A stretch of 64,000 bases of DNA. It comes from Hyaloscypha bicolor E (lineage: Eukaryota; Ascomycota; Leotiomycetes; Helotiales; Hyaloscyphaceae). Each line of letters starts with the position of its first letter. The stretch's first letter is position 1. The notes beneath the pieces are model-generated. The model saw only the letters and a program-made list of their open reading frames with translations. It did not search any database and was not told the origin of the DNA. The stretch covers positions 71,067-135,066 of the forward strand of contig NW_020194551.1 of the NCBI RefSeq assembly GCF_002865645.1. Reading direction: 5' to 3'. This document shows, piece by piece, positions 26,919 through 36,282 of this stretch. The position numbers and the translations under genes are program-made.

Positions 26919-27428
26919 TCATCCAACCCTTCTTCTCACAAGCTGCCCACGTAGCTTCTCGTATCCCTTTGCCAAGCGTTCTCGTACGGCCTTCAATTCC
27001 TCGTCCGTAGGCTGTGGATCAGTTTCCTGGTACAAGGAACCACCCATCCCAGATATTCTAATACCGAGAGCTTTGCATTGACCAATTCGATTGCTCTGAC
27101 AGCGTACTCCTGAGCCTGAACGAGTAATTCTTCCTTGATATCGTAAAACGAGCTGGACGTGGAGCTCTTGGTCGTGCTCCCTTCTCTGCTTCTGGCCTCC
27201 CATCGCATCCCATATCGCCAATGGAGTGTTTTCGCTCAATATTCGATTGCTCAATCATTTGATCGATCGTGAGAGGTGGGGGGGGGCCTCTGCGGAGAGC
27301 AGGTGAGAAGCTTCTGGAGCATCGCACCATACGTTTCGAAAGGTGGAGTTGATTTTAAGCTCTGCGTACCACGCAGGGAAGCTTCTGCGATCAGTAAGGC
27401 GTATATCGGAGACTGGTGGAGCTGCCAT
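26919..27428 (-). pseudogene. copia gag remnant, frameshifted
   Basis: From an ATG at 27,428 the minus strand reads MAAPPVSDIRLTDRRSFPAW, followed by YAELKINSTFRNVW, like the start of fungal copia gag proteins (a small residue cluster, then W, then a basic stretch). A stop comes at 27,255. A shifted frame continues with SFYDIKEELLVQAQEYAVRA (near 27,140) and a third with VRERLAKGYEKLRGQL. The protein is therefore broken twice but recognisable. There is no zinc knuckle, protease or polymerase downstream. Assignment is by motif feel together with the LTR and primer-site context. Confidence 0.6.
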
Positions 27429-27570
27429 TCTGAAGAGAGGAATAAAGGATGAGAAAACCAGGTGAAACGTGTCCTTCTGGCGGTCACGACCGTGGGAGAA
27501 CAAACCGCAATTACTAGAACGCTTACTAATTGCTAATAGAGGTGTGCAGCTAGTGCGCCGGGCTCATAAC

Positions 27571-27714
27571 TATCGCAAAATAGCAAAGGAACAGTGATTT
27601 GCATAAGTGGTTGTCTGATTAAAAGAAGCTCTAAAGGGAGCCTCTGGATCTAGCTAAATAAAAGGGGCCGCTGAGTAAGCGAAGCTAAGCTCCCTAGTAC
27701 CCGTACATACGACA
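27571..27714 (-). repeat. 5' LTR of the short copia-type element
   Basis: Partner of 26,453-26,595. The LTR relic at 1081-1217 is a heavily RIP-mutated member of the same family. Confidence 0.9.
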
Positions 27715-27719
27715 ATAAT

Positions 27720-28840
27720 TATATTTATTATAATTATGCGACTTAATATAATACTCGAGATATTAATAATAATAGAGGAGAGGGCAATAGTAGAGAATAG
27801 CCTAAACTTCCTTAAATTATATAAAGTAGCCGGGTTTTAAAGCCTGGATATTACCCTAGCTAAAGTATTTCTTCTATTATAAATAAATAAATAAAACTAC
27901 TCTTATTATATTATATAATTACCTGGCTTTTATATAATACCTAATAGATTATATTAAGCTTTTAATATTTGCCCTTTTTTGATTTTTCTCTATCTAGTCT
28001 TAAGAAAAGTATTTAGAATTCCGCTTCTTTTCTAATACTTTAAGTACTTTTATATCTCAATTATCTTTATCTCTAACTATATTCTATCCCAGCTTATTAT
28101 ATAATACTTCCCTAAAAATACTCTTTCTAGCTTATTACTTATTAGTAGAATTAAGAGAATATTAATAGCTATAAAAAAGAGCCTTAGCTAGTATTACTTC
28201 TATATATTCTGGTACTATTATATAAGAGTTTCCTTTTTACTAGAATTATATAATTCTAGTAAGTTATAGTTTTCAAACTTGTTTTAATTTATAGACCGAG
28301 TTTGTAATAGCTAATATAAGGGCATGATTTACTAAGGATAGGATATTGGAAACAGGTATAAAATAAAGCTAAGCCGGAATTGCTTGGGCGGAATAATACT
28401 AAAGGTTAAGGTATCTTTTTTATTTTATTTTATAGCTTAGTATTTTCTAATATATAAGATTCTTTAAACTTTGAGCCCTCGACTATTATATTAATTCCGC
28501 TATTACAGAGCTCTTACTATAAGAAATAAAGTAATATAATTATATATATCTAGTTTTAGTTTCTTATAAAACAAGCTATTATATGAAAAAGCTAATAGAA
28601 TAGGTATAATAATAGCCCTTTCCCTATATCTCTTCTAAAGCTTTTTAACCTTAGTATTACGAAACCGGGCTCTGGGCTTGGAAAGCAGGTAGAGTGGCTC
28701 TTAATCCGAGGATTCTAAACTAAGGAGGGAAGCTCTGAGTACAGGAGCTTTGGTGTTCTAAATACTAGCTACAGCCGCATACATCATCGCGTCACGTGAC
28801 GCTAAATTTACTAGTAAAGCGGTGAAGCGTAATACTTAGC
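27720..28840. other. AT-rich repeat DNA holding one dispersed-repeat copy
   Basis: RIP-like sequence. Bases 28,433-28,512 match 24,317-24,401 with transition differences. A less AT-rich stretch at 28,650-28,830 contains the palindrome cgtcacgtgacg near 28,791. No frame could be supported. Confidence 0.6.
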
Positions 28841-28849
28841 TAGAACTGG

Positions 28850-30498
28850 CTTTAACTATTTCTTTAGCTAGTATATCTTAATATATCTTATATAATTATA
28901 AGGATTTAAGATTAATATAATAGTATAAACTAGAAATATATTAGTTCTTATATAATAATTATCTAAAATATTATATATTACCTTAATCCGGTAAAGAAAG
29001 TCTCTTTTTTCTATATCTTTCCTTTTTTAATATTTAGCCTATTAGAATTAATATAGTTATATAAAAGAAAAAAAGAACTTATATTCTTTTCTTAAAAGTA
29101 TTTAATTAAGATATCTATTATAAAGAGAGTAGAATTAAGGGTAGTTAAGTTCTTAGTAATAAGAGTAGCTTATATAAAGGATTTAAGAAACTCCTTAATT
29201 ATATAAAGCTTTTTCTAATCTTTGAAAATTAAGATATCCTTTTTAAACTCCTTCTTATAGTTTTAAAAATATCTTTCTACTATAGGCCTTAAATCAAGTA
29301 ATATATGAAATATCTAATATTAGTTATTTTATCTTATATAATTATTTATTAGAATTAGTTTTTTTGCAAATATATAAAACTTCTTTATTTTTCTAGCTAA
29401 TCTATAAATATAAACTATAATATTATATATTTGGCTAAAGGAATCTATTAGCCTAAACTGAGCCCTTATTACCTCTATTATATTAAAGACTTTAGTTTGC
29501 TTCTGCTTATTATATAAATTAAGGCTTTTTAAGCTAATTTAATTCATAAATAAAAAGGCTTATATAACTAGATTAATAATATAGCCCAAATAGTAAATAT
29601 GCTAATAATTTGCCTTTTAATTCAAGCTAAGCTTATTCTTAAACTTCTTTTAAACTAGTTAATAAAGAATATTATTTATAGAGGCATTATTACTTATAAT
29701 AGCTCCAAGCTTATAAGTAATACTATAATCTTAAAGAACTAGCCAAAAGATTACTATTTGAGCCTCTAAGCTATAGCCAGAAACCTTCTTTAAAGCAAAA
29801 AGGGCCTTTTATTACTTTCTATTATATATAGTAAAATGGCTATAGATTATAAGTAAAAGTAATTAATTTAGAGAGGTCCAGATATTAAGAGAGATATAAA
29901 TAAGTGAGAGTATAGCCTGGAGAACTCGTTATATGATATCCTGGTACCGCTCCCAAGCTTCTTTGACTAAGTTAGTAATTCCTGAATAAGAAGTCGTAAT
30001 TTTGCCCTTAATAGCTCGATTAAGCACTTGGTAAAAGGTATAGAACTCTGGCCATTTAACAAGAGTATAGGACAGATTCCGTATGATAATAAGAGTAATT
30101 AAGGCTTCTGTAATAATTGAGGTATTCAGATGGGCTTCCAGGATCTCGGTATTAAGCTCTTCTTGCTCGCTTGATCTAGTAACTTGGTAATAATATTGCT
30201 TTAATTACGAATTGACTACTACTTGGTTCTTGCTCAAAGTACGCTTAATAGTAATTTTATAGGTGACTTTTATATGCTTCTTTATATTCTCTAAAAGAGA
30301 AGTGCTATATGGTAATCTCGTTGAATTGGTATAGTAAGTATAGTAAAGATTGGCTTGGTTCTCCTTCTCAGTGGGTTTACGATAGTGCTTCCAAATAGCG
30401 GCTCTCCATTTTCGGCTCTGGGAAGTTATAGTTGATTCTAGCTCTACTAAAGCAGCAGAAGCTATAAAGGAAAAGTCTAGCTCATGCGAAGAAGACAT
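28850..30498 (-). pseudogene. hAT-family transposase, RIP-inactivated
   Basis: An ATG at 30,498 opens MSSSHELDFSFIASAALVEL, followed by SRKWRAAIWKHYRKP, which resembles the BED-finger start of fungal hAT transposases. The finger cysteines appear as tyrosine (NLYYTYYT). The frame stops at 30,205-30,207 (TAA) but continues in the same frame with LITLIIIRNLSYTLVKWPEF. It stops again at 29,929-29,931 and continues with SLIYISLNIWTS, like the catalytic LSLDIWTS block with D changed to N. Both stops fit CAA or CGA to TAA or TGA changes. The 3' end fades out near 28,850. Confidence 0.75.
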
Positions 30499-30614
30499 TT
30501 TGAGAGTGTGATCCAAATGGAATTCTGATGTGAGGTGAGAGAAGTGAAGAGAGTAAAAATTGAAGGGTGCGGGGTAGAAAGCGGTGAAGGAATGTAAGAT
30601 TATCACCGCAAAAA

Positions 30615-31352
30615 AAACGCTGCCGCACCTTCGCCCCAGATACGGCTAGTGCATATATCCCTCACCGCCCGAGTGAAGCGTGCGCCCGGTCACAAGGCCC
30701 CTTCAATTAATTAGTACGATAATAACAAGCATTTTTCTTATAAATTAAATTAATAGAGTTATAGTATAATATACTAATAGAAGCTTCTCGTTCTTCGTTT
30801 AAAGAAATACCTTATTGCAGGCGAGTTATCTCAAATTATAATAAAAACTACTACTTACCCCGCAACTGAAAACGCTGCCGCTGGCGGCAGCGTTTTTTTT
30901 GCTCTGTGAAGACCGAGATTTTAATATTCGCGAGGTAAAATAAACGCTGCCGCAAGCGGCAGCGTTTTTAAGAAAATTACCCCTCGTTCAGAAAATTTGA
31001 GCAGTAGGGAAGGGCTAACTAATAAGAATCCCGTATGCTTAATTAATTACTTATTAAGTAGCTTCCTTGCTTCCGTTACTAGTAATCTTTATATAGCCTT
31101 TCTAAATATATTCTTTTATCTAGTAAAGAATATGGCTATTCGCATATGGCACCTCCCAGTGAGGAATATATGGCCATTCCCAAATGGCCTATACCAGTGA
31201 GGAATATGGCCATTCTTCAAATAAGCTATGCCAGTGGGGAATATATAGCCATTCCCAAATGGCCTATGCCAGTGAGGAATATAGCTATTCGCGTGTGGCA
31301 CATGCTGGTCACGTGCACCGGCAGAAAAAAACGCTGCGGCCTGGCAGCGTTT
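30615..31352. repeat. Group of GC-rich palindromes around AAACGCTGCCGC
   Basis: Two near-perfect hairpins, 30,869-30,896 and 30,942-30,967, have 12-13-bp arms aaacgctgccgc / gcggcagcgttt with 2-base loops (tg and aa). A shorter variant is at 31,329-31,352 with arms aaacgctgc / gcagcgttt. A single half-site is at 30,615-30,626. The surrounding DNA is AT-rich. They could be foldback elements or terminal repeats of a transposon. Confidence 0.85.
31132..31308 (+). repeat. Tandem repeat, about 36-39-bp unit, 4-5 copies
   Basis: The unit is built around ccagtgaggaatat, then ggccattcccaaatggcc, then tatg. The inner part ggccatt...aaatggcc is itself a palindrome, so the array alternates direct and inverted symmetry. 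Copies start near 31,160, 31,196, 31,230 and 31,270. ORFs crossing it on both strands are a by-product of the repeat. Confidence 0.85.
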
Positions 31353-31749
31353 ATTTTCGGAATGAATGCAATTCTGTGACTTCTGTCATGTGGACTTTCA
31401 AGCCTGGATTGTCGTTCCGTGTGCACGGACCATCATAACAGATTCTTTCAGAACAGGAAGGTCATTGTCATCTGCAAAACACTGCTCACAGTTCCTCGCA
31501 GCAAGAATGACAGTCGGTACGCCAGAACCTCCATCGATGCGAGGTACATTGGATACGGAATCTCGGTCTGATGAGGAACGAGACGGACGATGATGGGCAT
31601 ACGACGAAGAAGATGGGAACGTGTAATAATCTGCGGCGGAGCTCCCCAGCATCCGGGACAAGGAGGAGATTGCACACAGAGGGAGGCAATGAACTATCCT
31701 GATACTGCTAGCTTCTTGGGTCTTTGATCTTGATATTTCAAGACTCGAG
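31353..31749. other. Intergenic, 3' flank of the first UstYa-like gene
   Basis: Ordinary composition. Several overlapping short ORFs occur on both strands, none with recognisable content. It separates the repeat zone from the gene cluster. Confidence 0.5.
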
Positions 31750-32760
31750 CTATCCAGGTCCATTCTCTCCCGCTTTCGCATGCACATGCGAAGTCATCTC
31801 CGACGCAAAGTCCTCCTCCACACAATTCGACCTACAAACTTTGTGTTCCCTCTCCCACTCCGCCAGCTGATCGAATTTCTTGCACCGATGCGGAGCGTCG
31901 CGCGTCTTCCACGTTCCCATCTCCGAATGATCTTTCTGGAAGAGCACAGGCGTTACATCTGCTTGGCACTTGATCATGGTCAGAAGTGTCAAGTAGCAGT
32001 GGTTCACATGGAGTTCGAAGATGAACTCTGTTGAGTTCATGAAGGTCTGGTAGTCCCAGTACTCTCGATACTCGAAGAGCCAGAGGAAAGCAACGCAGTG
32101 CATCTGATGGGTCACTGATTCAAGTGTCAGTCTGGGAGACGATCTGGGACTGGGAGCACGAGTAACCTACTTTCCGGAAACGCAATAACTTGGTCATCAT
32201 TTGGCGCCGGGAGACGCCACCAGTCGAACGCTTCCGCCGACTTGTTTATCATAGCCAGCTTGTCATATGGAAACCCTATATTGCCCTCTACGAAGCACTT
32301 CTCAGCACTGGTCAAACTCTGGAAAGCAGGGGAAAATACGGTCATATATCAGTTCCCAAACCGCCCGACGTTCATCAGTCGGCTCTCCAAAATACTTTGG
32401 TGGGATGATGTCCGAATCATATTGTCGCCATTCGAACTCCATTACTTCCTGCATTGGGCTATACGCCCACATCTTTCGCTCGCATGCTGCATCTGAGGGA
32501 GCGATTGTGTATCGATATGCATAAAAGATGACGGAGCAGAGCAGGATTCCAAGATTGGCGAAAAATGCGATTCTAGCTGGCGATTTCTCTTTGGTCTCTA
32601 CAATGTCTCTCCTCTCATACTGTTCGTCAGAGTCCAGTGGCTCGTCGAGGAGAGCTGCTTCTTCCTTCTCGTCTCCAGAGGTCGAGTTTCCCGAAGTTTC
32701 GGAGATGTCCAATGAGCAGCGGTCATTGTTGGAGAGTTTTTCGTACTTTGACATGATCAC
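31750..32760 (-). CDS. UstYa/DUF3328-like protein A
   Basis: Three exons: 32,760-32,340, 32,287-32,171 and 32,114-31,750, giving about 300 residues. Introns are 52 and 56 bases with a frame-consistent GT..AG; the first junction is the less certain one. A long acidic N-terminus is followed by one membrane span near residues 65-85 (ANLGILLCSVIFYAY), so it is a type II membrane protein. The paired metal-type motifs of the family are present: HQMHC in exon 3 and HVNHCYLTLLTMIKCQADVT. Family members catalyse oxidative cyclisation and related steps on peptides (UstYa/Yb in ustiloxin, Cct proteins in cyclochlorotine). An earlier in-frame ATG lies two codons before MSKYEK. It is divergent with protein B. 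Confidence 0.85.
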
Positions 32761-32991
32761 ATACTGGACAAGTGCATCGATGCATTTTCAAACTGCTGCT
32801 ATACAGAAGTTGGTCCAGAGTGAGCTTGTAAAGAGCCTTGGCGTTATGACCGTCATCACACATTGGGGGACGTCAGCACTGCTAGCCAATCAGCAAGCGA
32901 GAATACTGGCATCTCAACCATCCGAACATCAGAGACGGCGACCCTTTCAGTGGAAATTACGATAGCTTCGCGCTTTTCACTATTAACTGTC
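32761..32991. promoter_or_regulatory. Shared divergent promoter of UstYa-like genes A and B
   Basis: A 231-base gap between two start codons facing away from each other. Head-to-head pairs like this are often co-regulated in fungal metabolite clusters. I see no certain factor-binding site. Confidence 0.5.
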
Positions 32992-33866
32992 ATGGCAGGG
33001 CGATATCCACACTCCTTGAAGTCACATCTACCATGGATTGGCTCCTCCGTAGCAACTCTGCTCGTCTCAGCGCTGATACTGGTTCTCGCGATCAGCCTCG
33101 AACCTATCGATGCTCGATGTGTACGCCAGAGCTTTTCGTGGTCTCCAGCGCTGGATGCCATCAAGTACCGCTACGAAACCTTCGCCAACATCGATTTCTT
33201 CACCGAATCGCCATATTTCGGTCTCGTACCTACCCAGGAGATTGAGGATGCTTGGGGCGGAATACTTCCAAGTGCGTATATCAAATCATGCTATTTCTGA
33301 ATATATATTGACAGGCTTGAAGAGCATCCCATCTCCATTCCAACGTCCAAGCTAGAAGCGTTGGGCCAGTCTCTCGATTCTGACGACCCGGATTGGATTC
33401 GTGATCCCCACAACCCAGACGCGGTGCTCGCGATTCCAGAGTATGCTGCCCAACTAGGCTGCCTCAACTTTCTCCGGCAATGGTCCTACAGTCCCCAGAG
33501 GGATTTTAGATATCTCGCAAGCCATTTGGGCAGCAAAGATCTCATCTGGAGAAGAACGCACCAGTGTCTTGAGAGATTGCGTCAAGCTGTGATGGTGAGA
33601 ACATCCCCCTTCAAGTGATGCGCCTGTCTGACAAGATTTCTCAGTGCTGGGCGGATACAGGTGTTCTGATCAAATACTTCCCCGAAAATCCAGAACCAGG
33701 CCAAGGGCTCATGTTTGATCTGGGAACATATCACTATTGCCGAGATTTCGACAGAATCCAGGACTGGACGGAGGAACATGCAGTCGAGCACGTCACAATG
33801 GACAATCTCTGGTGGAGTGGAGATGAAGACACTAACTGCAAGGTCTACGGTTTGTGTTTTGATTAG
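32992..33866 (+). CDS. UstYa/DUF3328-like protein B with a degenerate first motif
   Basis: Exons 32,992-33,275, 33,315-33,594 and 33,645-33,866 give 261 residues. The chosen start is the first ATG (MAGRYPHSLK); the frame is open further upstream but without ATG. One membrane span (SSVATLLVSALILVLAISL) lies near residues 16-36. The family order is recognisable: a W-containing block ending EIEDAW, then a second block THQCLERLRQAVMCWADTG, then YHYCRDFDRIQDW. However, the usual HxxHC reads AQLGC, and HxxHC/HC in the second block is reduced to THQC. If these histidines bind metal in the active family members, this protein may be non-catalytic or act in a complex. Confidence 0.8.
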
Positions 33867-33887
33867 ATATCCTCAAACCCCAGCTTC

Positions 33888-34634
33888 TCATTTCCCCATC
33901 CCTTCCTTATCCCACTTCTCCAAACTCTCTTTCATACTCTCAAAATACCCCCTCTCATCTCCTTGATACATCTCATACGTGCCACCCCTCATACCCTCAA
34001 TCACCTCACTCATCTCACACATCAAACGCTCCGCATCCTTCCTCCTCCCAGCTCCCTGCTTCCAAACAGCCTGCACCATGATCCTCCACGCCCCAAAAGC
34101 CTGCGGACAGTCCTTCCCAAGTTTGCTTTCCAACCATCCCTTCACATCGAGTTCCATTTTCTCAGCCTCCTCATAGCTTCCTTTAGCCAGTAACATACCA
34201 GCCAGCGTATGGAAATGGCTTAAATTCCCCCTATCCCTACGTCGTTCACACAGCATCCTCATCGTTTTCTCTGCCTCCGGTCTTCCTAATTCCCGCTGGA
34301 TATCAAACCTTCCCAGCCACAACCGATCCCACATCACATAATCCTCATCATAAAACGTCTTTGGTGCTGCGGCAGCATCTTTGGCCATGAGGCGATCGAT
34401 GAGCAGTTCTTCTAGGATCCGGAGTTTCTTTTCCTTGGGTAAGGAACTCTCGGGATCAATGGGGAGGGAAGAGATCTCGGAGTCGGTGTAATTGCAGAGA
34501 AAATTCCGCGCTACGGTGAAGGGGAGATCGTTCCAGAAGGGCGTGTCCGGGACGGCGTATTCCCAGGGGAATTTGGCGCGCCCGTCGGAGGAGGGCTTGC
34601 CGTTGGAGTATTTCACGTCTTTCGAGGTGGCCAT
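33888..34634 (-). CDS. TPR-like hypothetical protein, 248 residues
   Basis: A single-exon ORF from MATSKDVKYS to a stop at 33,888. The middle (roughly residues 105-225) has helix-pair spacing like tetratricopeptide repeats: FHTLAGMLLAKGSYEEAEKM and then FGAWRIMVQAVWKQGAGRRK. No catalytic motif, signal peptide or membrane span is seen. It ends only 21 bases from the stop of protein B (convergent) and starts 298 bases from protein D (divergent), so it sits inside the cluster. A scaffold or regulatory role is possible but only a guess. Confidence 0.7.
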   Translation of the reverse strand: MATSKDVKYSNGKPSSDGRAKFPWEYAVPDTPFWNDLPFTVARNFLCNYTDSEISSLPIDPESSLPKEKKLRILEELLIDRLMAKDAAAAPKTFYDEDYVMWDRLWLGRFDIQRELGRPEAEKTMRMLCERRRDRGNLSHFHTLAGMLLAKGSYEEAEKMELDVKGWLESKLGKDCPQAFGAWRIMVQAVWKQGAGRRKDAERLMCEMSEVIEGMRGGTYEMYQGDERGYFESMKESLEKWDKEGMGK

Positions 34635-34932
34635 CGTATCTTCGAGATGTTGTTTGGTTTACATCACGAGCGAGTTGGTCTGATTTGGACGCGGAAGTGC
34701 GTATCCCTGAACCCGATTGCGGAGTACTGTAATGGTTTCGGTTCGGTCCGCAGACTTGCTGGATATGACACGATGCCACTTTGCTGACAGGTGTGATGAC
34801 GCTCTGATGACAGGACAGCCAGCTTCGGCTAGGCTCGCTTAGGGGAGCACCCCCATTTTCGGTTCAGCCACACCCGTTTGAGCTCCTTGAGGAGCCACTC
34901 TCGAAAGCGTCTCGTTTGTGATATGAGCAACA
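34635..34932. promoter_or_regulatory. Divergent intergenic region between the TPR-like gene and UstYa-like gene D
   Basis: A 298-base region between two opposed start codons. It must hold the promoters of both genes. No TATA or factor site could be assigned with confidence. Confidence 0.45.
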
Positions 34933-35789
34933 ATGGCACCAAAATGGCCGTTCAAACGGTGGGAGAGCTGGACATATTATTCTGTGTCCCAAGACTCGTT
35001 CAGGACAAATGCGGAAGAAAGCCCAATCCCGGATAAAGCAGATAAACTGCTGTACTTGCCAGAAGCTCCTAGCAAGAGATTTTTCATCTTTTACCAGGTT
35101 GGATTTTGGGTTCTCTTGTTTGTCTGTCTACTCGAAAGCCTGCCTCTTTTGTTGCATTCGCACCTTTTCGAGGACAGCGACTCTCTGATCAAGTCGCCAG
35201 TCCCATCCGGTGCGTATCTCGAATCTCGAAGCGAAGGGACGAAATACTAAGAAACCATAGTTCCATGGACCATCAAAACCTTTGAACATGACCCGTCAAT
35301 GGTCGCACTCGAAACAGTCGAGGATGTGGAGAGAGCGTGGAGCAAATACGGTACATCAACCCTTAGTCCTCGTTATTACTCGTGGCTAAGCATCAAACAG
35401 AAACCACAGCATTCATTTACCTCGAGAACCCAGAGGACTACTCCCTTTACCCCAACCGCGATGTGATTCTAGGCGCGCAAAACATCTACATGATTAGTGC
35501 GCACCATCAACTGCACTGTCTGAAGAAGCTGCACATAGCTATGACGTTACTGGCACACCCACCGGATCATTCGACGACAGAGGAACTACTCGGTGGCGTG
35601 AAGCATGCGGAGCATTGCTTCAACTACCTCAGGCAGGGGATTCTGTGTGCTGCGGATTCGGCGTTGGAGGGACCGACGCCGGAGAATGATCTGTTGGGGT
35701 ATGATGTCCAGCATCAGTGTCGGAAATGGGATGGCAAGGGAGGTTTGGATGAGTGGAGGAGGAAGCATGATGCGAATAATATGAGATGA
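34933..35789 (+). CDS. UstYa/DUF3328-like protein D
   Basis: Exons 34,933-35,209, 35,261-35,350 and 35,401-35,789 give 251 residues. An apparent early stop at 35,248 lies inside the first intron, in its tactaag branch site, and is removed by splicing. Membrane span VGFWVLLFVCLLESLPLLL lies near residues 55-75. After splicing comes VPWTIKTFEHDP, then EDVERAW, then the complete family pair HHQLHCLKKLHIAM and HAEHCFNYLRQGILCAADSA, and finally a VQHQCRKWDG tail. It has all the conserved histidines and cysteines, so it is the most canonical member here. The candidate peptide gene lies downstream on the other strand. Confidence 0.9.
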
Positions 35790-36167
35790 AATAACAGAAT
35801 AGACACTTGCAGTGTTGTATTTGTTTTCCAATCCTTACAAGCGTCTTGTCCCGCAAGTTCAGCGTTATGGTCTTCTCCCCTCCCAGAATTTCAACTGTCC
35901 ACTTCTTCAAAGTCCGGGGAATCCTGTTCGCAAACTGCTTCAAATTTCTCGGTGTGAACAATGGGGTAAGGTGAAATCATGAGAATTCGGCACACGGGGA
36001 TTTTTGCATTTCACCGAGTGGAAACAAGTAACGGAGGGCACAATTCACTTTGTTTATATTGGCTCTTCGAGAATTCTAGCAACATTGCCCGACATAAATA
36101 ACCCTCCTATCTTCAATTCTGGTCTGCCATCAATCCTTCTAGCCCTCCAAAGTGACGTTCAACACAT
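35790..36167. other. Intergenic between UstYa-like gene D and the peptide gene
   Basis: Ordinary composition, with no supportable frame. It holds the 3' ends of both convergent neighbours. Confidence 0.5.
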
Positions 36168-36282
36168 CTAAGGACCGACGACCAAGCCCCAAGAGAGGTA
36201 CAACTGGCGAGAGATCTCCTTGAAGCTGTTGCTAGCTTTGGCGATGGGATTGGGGTTTGCCTCTGGCTTGGCTTTGAAGAAG

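Larger units (their letters stand above)
26453..27714 (-). mobile_element. Short non-autonomous copia-type LTR element with intact ends
   Basis: Near-identical direct repeats of 143 and 144 bp (26,453-26,595 and 27,571-27,714) are flanked by a perfect 5-bp target duplication, ataat (26,448-26,452 and 27,715-27,719). On the minus strand the LTR begins TGTCGTATG. Directly inside the 5' LTR is TTATGAGCCCGGCGCAC (27,552-27,570), which resembles the reverse complement of the initiator-tRNA-Met anticodon region, the half-tRNA primer used by many copia elements. A G-rich purine-like tract precedes the 3' LTR. At 1.26 kb it holds only a gag remnant and no pol. CpG is retained, so RIP is weak or absent. 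Confidence 0.85.

Noticed and set aside
28791..28802. Palindrome cgtcacgtgacg as a regulatory E-box
   Set aside because: It lies in repeat DNA without an adjacent gene; a chance or transposon-derived palindrome is as likely.
31116..31438. Overlapping ORFs on both strands with repeated peptides
   Set aside because: They arise from the 36-39-bp DNA tandem repeat being open in several frames; no start context or flanking gene structure.
35248..35250. In-frame stop in UstYa-like gene D, suggesting a pseudogene
   Set aside because: It lies in a tactaag branch site of a 51-base intron (35,210-35,260) with good GT..AG ends; splicing restores the conserved VPWTIKTF block.
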